This document shows, one piece after another, positions 57,824-64,000 of a stretch of 64,000 nucleotides of DNA. The DNA is from Diplosphaera chodatii. Taxonomy: Eukaryota > Chlorophyta > Trebouxiophyceae > Prasiolales > Stichococcaceae. A program made the translations under genes and the position numbers. Below the pieces are notes generated by a model. It searched no databases and was not told the DNA's origin. It worked only from the letters and a program-made list of their open reading frames with translations. The stretch's first letter is position 1. The number at the start of each line of letters is the position of its first letter. The stretch lies in NCBI GenBank assembly GCA_032358165.1, contig JAALGY010000041.1, positions 2,728,001 through 2,792,000 on the forward strand, given 5' to 3'.

Positions 57824-59202
57824 CTGCAGCAAAAACATTAGAAATGTTGTCAAAGTCGAGCAGCACGTTGAGCATCAAGGCAGAGCGCCCTCTGCTGCAA
57901 CTGCAGGTGGATTGCATCCATATGCATGCTCTAAAACTGGAGGCAAGTGGCGCGTATGGCGCAACCGTGTGCATGTGTGGACGCTGGCAGAAGGCGGGCA
58001 TCGGACCTGCCACTTTGTTGGCAAACTCCACGACTTGCTGGTGTAAGCTTGGAGGCTCAGCAGCAGCCAGATGGGTCAACAGCATGTCAGAAAGCTACCC
58101 TTATGTATGAATGCTACCAGACACATCTGAAATATGTACACACTCCGGATCCACTGATGAGGCGGGCGACGTTGTGCGACATCAGGTTCGGCATAACTCA
58201 TGCATTCAGCAGCCAAGCAAGCTAGACTGAGCGAGTGACCATTGGACGCAACGAATCATGCCTTCGGGCAGGTGGTCATCAAAGACCCAGTCTTGGGCCG
58301 CCACCGGTATCATTGGCGGCGGTGTTGCATTGTACTGCAAATCGGCAGTGTCGTGCACCATCATCAAGACTCGTCTGCGGACCATCGCACATCACACTGA
58401 GCATGGTTCTCCAGGTTTCTGAGCAGTTGTAGGGAAGGATCACAGCCGCCTGCCGAGCTGCCAATCATGGTACAACACATGCCAGCTGGCACCACCCCTT
58501 CGTCTCCTGCTGCTGGTGAACCGTTGCAGACATACAGGTCAGACTGCTACCATTCCCATCCAAATAAGGCATCGCAGGCACATACATAGGGCGCAGAGGC
58601 TGCATCGTATCAACCTGATGTGTCCGTGGCAAAGGCTCGGCTGCGCCCACATGATGAAGCACTGCAAGGAACTTTCCACTGCGCCAGCACATACTGCTGG
58701 TGAGGAGCCAGGCCACACGTTTGCAATGCCAGCGCGGCTGTCAGACCGACAGCATAGGGCACTGTGCAGGGTTTTGGCCGCACCATCCACCTGACGGTGC
58801 CGCAGCATGCCTGTGACATGCGCGGCAGCCGTGCAGGGTGCAACCTCAGACAACAGGACGATATGCCACATACGCTCGGGTATAACACTGAGAGTCTCGT
58901 TGTGCTCGTGAACTGAACAGGAGGTGGACCACATCAGGCGGTCAAGAGCAGGACGGTGCGTCAGCGGGCCGCCGACGTGGCGGAGTGTGCCCTAGTGGTG
59001 GCAATTGCCACAACAGTGCCATACTGCCTGTGGCAGCTGGGCAGGTGGTGGCGCCGGCGCAGGACAGCCAGGTATCTGTAGAAGCCACACAGAGGGTTCG
59101 ACCTGCACCAAGAGCAACATCTGCTGCCAGAGATAGCTGCATGTCTACCGGGTGCCCTCAAACGCATTGATGTTTGCGCTGTGAGTTGCGCGTGACGAGC
59201 AC
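57824..59202. other. Region holding the missing 5' exon(s) of the nucleotidyltransferase-like gene
   Basis: About 1.4 kb. The acceptor before 57823 (CTAATGTTTTTGCTGCAG, with a good branch point and pyrimidine tract) shows that at least one more exon lies to the right. I could not identify it. The region also contains the promoter of the J-like gene. Confidence 0.4.
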
Positions 59203-60441
59203 ATGCCATGGCTCTGCTGTAGGGACCCAGACCAGTCAAAGACGCAGGGCGTACAGAATAGCCCCAGCGAGGCAGCGGATGCGGGTCGGGCGGCAGAGGC
59301 AGCTGCAGCGGACAAGCGAGACAAAGCTTTGGCGGCCGCACGCCAGGCAGAGCTGACAGAGCAGATCGACCGCATCCTGGCTGCTGAGTCGCCCTACGAG
59401 CTGCTCGAGGTGAGCGCCAGAGCAGAACTTATTGTGTGTGTGCCAAAGGTGGCGTTGGCATGCAGAGCTGATGGCCTGTGTGATGTGCAGCATGGCGGGG
59501 CACCGCTTTTGTCGGGCGACTGCTGCGCAGGGCTGTCAGGCGACAGTCTGCGACATGATCGACCGGATGCGGACCGGTGCTTGCAGGTGCCGGAGGGTGC
59601 AGTCCACGAGACGATCCAGCAGCGCTACAGGCGGCTGCTGCACCAGCTGGACCCGCACGCTGCCAACAGCCCCCGCGCCCTTGCCGCCTGCCAGGTGCAC
59701 AAACTGCAGCCTCCTGCTGCTGATTGTTGAAGCTTGCACCTTCATGACCCTTGCATGTCCCTGGACCATGTCAACAAGACAGCAAGTCGCCGCACATGTT
59801 CTGCAGATGGCAGGTCCCATGCAGAAAAACTGACCGTCAATTCAAACCGTGCAGGCGCTGCGCAGGGCGTATGACTCCCTCAGCCACGCTCAGGCCGGCC
59901 ACACGTCCGATGATGAGCGGGCAGCAACATCTGCGAGGCGACTGCCAGCCAACGGTGCCCGAGGGCGGCAGCATGGCGCAAAGCAGTCTGCCAGCCCCAA
60001 GCCTGGCACACAACCCAGCAGCAAATCGCCAGGCAAGCCTGAGGCTCACTCGCACCGCGCCAACGGCCGTGACCATGTGAAGGATGACATCCGCCGCAGC
60101 AGGTGTGTCACAGTAGTGCTCTACACTGTAGTTCTGCTTGTAGCTGAGCAAAGCTGCCGCTATGAGGGAGGCAAACCTTTGGACTTCCCCAGGAATGGCA
60201 CTGTGGCACACAATCGAATTCACTGCTGGCAGGTCATCAATGCAACTTGAAGTCAAGCCTCCGCAAGGTGCTTGCGCCAGTCAGCTAGGCAACTGGTACA
60301 GGCCGCTCAGCTCATGACTGTGCATAGGTCCAGCGCAGGTCGCAGTCGCCCGGCAAGCGGTCTGGCGAGGCACGGGGCGGGGTCTCCTACGAGCCTTCTG
60401 CCCCGAAGCCCTCGCTGCTGAAGGGTGGCGGCGCGCGCTGA
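59203..60441 (+). CDS. J-domain-like protein lacking HPD, 221 aa
   Basis: J domains stimulate Hsp70 ATPase through an HPD loop. Four in-phase exons: 59203-59409, 59587-59694, 59855-60102, 60339-60441. Residues 1-50 are charged and helical, starting MPWLCC (possible acylation site). The J-like core follows: SPYELLEV (helix I), then TIQQRYRRLLHQL (helix II), the loop, ALAACQALRRAYDSLS (helices III-IV). Where J proteins have H-P-D after helix II, this reads L-D-P-H-A (residues 90-94), so the catalytic tripeptide is absent. The C-terminal half is basic, Ser/Pro/Lys-rich and disordered (SPKPGTQPSSKSPGK). The last acceptor was chosen among three AGs because it keeps a long Ser/Lys-rich frame to TGA 60439. 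Possibly a J-like (type IV) protein with a binding rather than chaperone role; inference. Confidence 0.65.
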
Positions 60442-61127
60442 CGGCGGGACTGTGTACTGATGCACACAGCAACAGACTGATGGGCCAGCAGTCAGCGGAC
60501 GCATGGTAGCGCTAACACTGCAGCTGCAGAAGATTACTATTGTATTAGACACATTCTCCTGTGGACTAGCTGATGAACCCACTGCAGTATTGTATGCGGC
60601 ACCATCGAAGTCGGCCTGGCAGGGTGCACAGCGCATGACCGCATCTGTCATCTCTACTGTTGTGCCCTGGGCGGCCCATGCTGCATGCACGTTGGAGGCA
60701 CAAGTTGGCACTGCACTGATGCAGTGCATTGATGATGATGACTAGAAGAAGGTAGCTTTGATGCACGAGGTGTCAATGGTGGCTTCGGAGCACCTAGACC
60801 TGTCACAATCAAGTGGCGCCTCTTCGTCTCCCACCTGAACCCTAAACGGCGGAGCATCCGAGACGGGTTTCGACAGGCACGCCTCGGCTCAGTTCGTCGA
60901 CCCGATGCACCACAGACGCAAACTACGCTGCCGTTAGTATGCCGCACGATGGCAAACATGCATGACGAGTTTCATCACACTGGACCACCAACTGTGCAAG
61001 CGTTGCTGTAGCTGTTGATGGCGCTGCGGCAACGGTGGTCGGCACCGAGGCAGTCGAGGCATTAGTACCTGGCACCAGCGTGAGCACAGCAGACCAAGAA
61101 GCTCACCTCACGGTTGATTCCGCAGCA
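60442..61127. other. Intergenic region upstream of the orphan gene
   Basis: About 0.7 kb without a recognisable gene. The reading frame of the next exon is open back to about 60980, so a coding exon could start there instead of at ATG 61128. Confidence 0.35.
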
Positions 61128-63045
61128 ATGGAGGCGATAGGGGCGGCAGCACGCTGGGCGGCAGCCGCTGCGGTCGCTGCGGCGACGCTTGCTGCCGTGC
61201 ACCACATCGTGTCCGACGACGCGAGGCAAGCAACTCTTCTCGCATGCTTTGCATTCTTGTGAAACGTTGAACGTAGGAAATGTCAGTGCAGTCGAAAGCG
61301 TGACCTATGTGCTTCTTAGTTGATAGCGATGACATGTGTGCCGTGCATAGCGTCACTGCGCAACACGCTTGGGCGTACACCATACGTTTCACGATCAAAA
61401 GGGACGTGAACCTGAATGAGGCGATCTGGTGCTATCTGCAGGGACGACGAAGCAGCAGATGACAACTGCAAGACGGAGTTTGTTGCAGGCGCAATTCAGG
61501 GGCCGCCGCACAGCCAGCCCATCTGCAAGACATGCGGTAGGAACACTGCTGTTCAGAATGCCAATTCTATAATGTCCAGCTCACCATTGACGCTGCACAA
61601 CATTCCTCGACATTCACCTGTATCAGTGATGCAACACACCTCCTTGATTGATATGCAGGCAAGAAGCAGAAGCCCTGCCGCCTGGTAGTCAACGCCGACG
61701 TCGGCGCAGCTTTTGCGGCTGAGGCCGCCAGCAGGATGTTTTACGACCTCATTAACCACCCGGCAAAGGTACCCTAGCTTGTATACACAACGCAAGCACT
61801 CTGCTAATGGCGGTTGACAACTGCAGGACCTGCCGGTGCTGCACAACCAGCTTTCATGCATGCTCCGCTGGGATAGGCGAGGTTGGTTGTTTTGGTGTCG
61901 ACATGCAGTGACATGTCGTTCTCTGCATGCTGCAGGACACCGAGCTGGATTGGTGGATTGCAATGGAGGCGGCAGATGTTGCTGAGAAAGCGGCGCGCCT
62001 GGTGGTGGACAACTACGTCTTCGAAAATGGGCAGTCATCACTGCCACGTCAGCTGCCGCAGCAGCTGCCAGTGGTCATATGGACCCAGCCGACGAAGCCA
62101 GCAGGCAGCAGCCCCCATGTGGCGCAGCCGGCTCAAGATCATGCGCGGCCGAGACGTGCTGCGAGGAAGCGAAAGCCGCCGGCGCTGCGACGGTTCCCTT
62201 CGGACGCTGATTGCACGCTGGCAGCAACGCCGCCAGCAGGGGCACACCCGGAGCCGGTGCTGACAGCGGCGCAGATGCAGATGCTGCAGGCGGCATTTGC
62301 CGAGGCACAACAGCCTGGAGGGACGACACAGCTGTCAACACAGCTGCAGCAGCTGCTGCTGCAGGGGATACCAGACGATGCCCTACAGCCTGGGTCGCCA
62401 CCAGTGCGTAGCGGGCCGCAGCCGCCGCCACAGGGCGAGCCAAGGGCAGCGGCCAAGACGGTGACATGGGCGAACGGCACTGCGCAGCCGCCGCCGCCTG
62501 CGACGGCACAGCCTGCAGGCACGACGCTACCAGCGGCGGCACATCCTGCAGCGCCTGCGCAGCGGCAGCCGCCGTGCGTCACCCTGCTGCAGGCAACTAT
62601 GTTGGATATGTTGATGCAGCCTGCGCCGGCACCACAGCCACCAACAGGGCGGCTGTTGCCACGGCAGGCGCCGCAAATCACCTCGCCGCAGGCTGGGCCG
62701 GCACCATTGCGGGTGGGGCCGCAGCTGCCGCCGCAGGTTAAGCCAAGGGCAGCAGCCAAGACAGTGACAGCTGCAAACGACGCAGCACCACCTCCTACGC
62801 TGCCACAGCCTGCTGGTGCACAGCCACGAGAGCCACAGCAGCTGCCGGTCGACAGTTCCTGCCAGTCGATGTTGCAGCCGGAATTGCCGCAGCAGCCGCT
62901 GCTGCCGTCGGATGAAATGCAACGGCTTTCAAATTTCATTTACCACATGGACCGTCACTTCGGCATAGCGTCCGCAGACCATGGCGTGAAGGCGCCTAGC
63001 ACTGTCAAAGCACCCACGTCTTGCTGTGCGTACCGCCGTATGTAA
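61128..63045 (+). CDS. Orphan Pro/Gln/Ala-rich protein, 470 aa
   Basis: Not recognised. Four in-phase exons: 61128-61225, 61442-61536, 61659-61768, 61936-63045 (TAA). The first intron has a GC donor (GCGAG/GCAAGC). The N-terminal 100 residues are ordered-looking: Ala-rich helix, an acidic stretch DDEAADDNC, a CxxC (CKTCGKK), then VVNADVGAAFAAEAASRMFYDLINH and ELDWWIAMEAADVAEKAARLVVDNYVF, helical with aromatic anchors. The rest is disordered, with a basic patch (RPRRAARKRKPP, likely nuclear signal) and two copies of a roughly 35-residue unit around GPQ-PPQ-PRAAAKTVT-AN (near 62410 and 62715). A short helix with MQRLSNFIYHMDRHF closes it. A nuclear or RNA-associated role is a guess from the basic patch. 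Confidence 0.55.
61226..61441 (+). other. GC-AG intron in the orphan gene
   Basis: The donor GACGCGAG/GCAAGC is the same GCAAGC hexamer as in the CBP60-like intron. The acceptor TATCTGCAG restores phase 2 and leads into D-D-E-A-A-D-D. Confidence 0.65.
62400..62820 (+). repeat. Diverged internal duplication in the orphan gene
   Basis: Two units, starting near 62408 and 62713, share GGGCCGCAGC-GCCGCC, CCAAGGGCAGC-GCCAAGAC-GTGACA and a following CCACAGCCTG block. They encode GPQ(P/L)PPQ..PRAAAKTVT.AN and a Pro-rich tail, showing a past tandem duplication separated by about 300 bp. Confidence 0.6.
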
Positions 63046-63839
63046 CAAACGCATGCCTGCATGCCCTCGCTGGGAACAAAGAATGCGTGAATACTTTACA
63101 TGTGAATGTATGGTTCAACAGCGACATCAGATTGTCAGCACACCGGTTTTCAACTGCCTCTCAGCACTGTGTAATCATCCTGCCACCATATCTCATGAGT
63201 GCTTAGCATGAACGATAGGGACTTCTGGCTGTCTATGTTCAGTCCGGCTGTCCCTGTCAGGTTCGGAGATTCCCGTGGCAGGATCTCCCAATGCTCTGCT
63301 TGGAGGTGCGCATGCAGAGCAAGCCACACTTCACCTCCCTGATTGCGCCCTCTGCGTTCACCGTACCGTGCATTCATATTACAACAGTTAGTTCGGCATC
63401 GGTGAGGCGCGTCACCCTTGCGAAGTGCAGTGCAGGCGCCGCATTGCGCCTGCTGCACGGTCCAGAGCAGACTTTGTGGTCTACGGATTGCCACCAACAC
63501 GATGATGCTTGATAGTAAAAGCAGCAGAGGTGGCCGGGAGCGCAGCCGAGCCGTACACGGCCGGCAACATGTCCACGTTGGGCAGCGGCGTGTGCTTGGT
63601 GTGCCACTCGTGCCGGTCATGGTGGCAGTGACTGCCATAGGCGTTCCGCTGATGCTTCGGCGCATTCTAAGGTCAGCAAAACCGAGTAGTTTGGTGACAT
63701 GAAAGGCCTCAACACGACTGACATCTGCCTGATCGTCTTGTAGTTCGCGCAGACAAGTGTTGTTCATCCACACCGGTGAACGAGACTTGGCAGTCACTGA
63801 CGTCTCCATTAGTACTAAATTCACGTACTTTCGCGACAG
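63046..63839. other. Intergenic or intronic region before the right-edge exon
   Basis: About 0.8 kb. A 244-codon open frame on the minus strand (63150-63884) has no domain and overlaps the better plus-strand exon, so I do not call it. Confidence 0.35.
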
Positions 63840-64000
63840 GTGGCAGCGTGCGAAGCTGCAGGACGTGGTGGCGGCTGCTGCCACGAGGAAGATTGCGCCA
63901 AAGCAACTGCCGCAGCCGCTGCTGGTGGATGATGCGCATGAGTTTTATCGGGTAATGGAGTACAAGTTCTGCAAGGCGTATGCAGGTCATGCCAAAAGAG
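63840..64000 (+). CDS. Partial exon at right edge, unrecognised
   Basis: After the acceptor TTTCGCGACAG the frame stays open to the edge: RWQRAKLQDVVAAAA..., PQPLLVDDAHEFYRVMEYKF. Composition and the helix pattern look coding. A GT at about 63986 (ATGCAG/GTCATG) may end the exon. It could belong to a new gene or to further exons of the orphan gene. Confidence 0.4.

Noticed and set aside
63150..63884. 244-codon open frame on the minus strand
   Set aside because: No domain, no splice logic, Cys/Arg composition typical of a shadow frame, and it overlaps a better plus-strand exon at 63840-64000.
1..64000. CRISPR arrays, insertion sequences, bacterial operons or retrotransposon genes
   Set aside because: No spaced direct repeats, transposase, reverse transcriptase or integrase motifs were seen; the dense spliceosomal introns rule out a prokaryotic source.

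Overview
The window is a gene-dense piece of a nuclear genome from a chlorophyte green alga. Nearly every coding block is cut by short introns with GT(GAGT/GCGC) or, unusually often, GC donors and (C/T)TGCAG-type acceptors. The DNA is GC-rich and carries CAG/GGC triplet runs that encode poly-Ala, poly-Gln and poly-Gly. The proteins (plant-type ceramide glucosyltransferase, a CBP60-like protein, peptide-amidating monooxygenase, SNAP43) fit a Viridiplantae host with cilia-type secretory genes. I did not try to name the species. Most ORFs longer than 60 codons here are shadows of exons or introns; gene models were built by joining exons whose reading frame and splice phase agree.

Layout. 18-3222 (+) ceramide glucosyltransferase; 3865-5327 (-) signal-anchored Ig-like/Cys-rich protein; 6394-9982 (+) secreted SYLF (Ysc84-like) protein; 12231-19306 (+) 18-exon CBP60-like protein of 1004 aa; 20225-28268 (+) 23-exon bifunctional peptidylglycine alpha-amidating monooxygenase (PAM) of 1146 aa; 28799-33815 (+) three tandem paralogs (A, B, C) of a small secreted Asp/Pro-rich family, with a fourth (D) inverted at 51980-52971; 35127-37654 (-), 43466-46206 (+) and 47553-50962 (+) three paralogs (GTM1-3) of a GAF-like multi-pass membrane protein; 38488-42611 (-) SNAPC1/SNAP43; 53740-57823 (-) a Trf4/Cid1-like nucleotidyltransferase that appears catalytically dead; 59203-60441 (+) a J-domain-like protein without HPD; 61128-63045 (+) an orphan Pro/Gln-rich protein; and a partial exon at the right edge.

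How the parts relate. The left half is rich in secretory-pathway genes: sphingolipid glycosylation, peptide amidation and several signal-peptide proteins. The PAM gene is followed within about 530 bp by the small secreted family, so it is worth asking whether those proteins are peptide precursors. The right half is dominated by two local multigene families (small secreted; GAF-like/TM) interleaved with single-copy RNA-metabolism genes (SNAPc subunit, nucleotidyltransferase).

The most noteworthy features are the following. (i) The PAM has lost the two His that normally open the CuH site while keeping the CuM site. (ii) A new four-gene family shares signal peptide, intron positions and phases. 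(iii) A CBP60-type protein occurs outside land plants. (iv) Active-site residues are lost in the nucleotidyltransferase and the J domain. (v) GC-AG introns are frequent. All functional statements are from motif recognition by eye; no database search was run.
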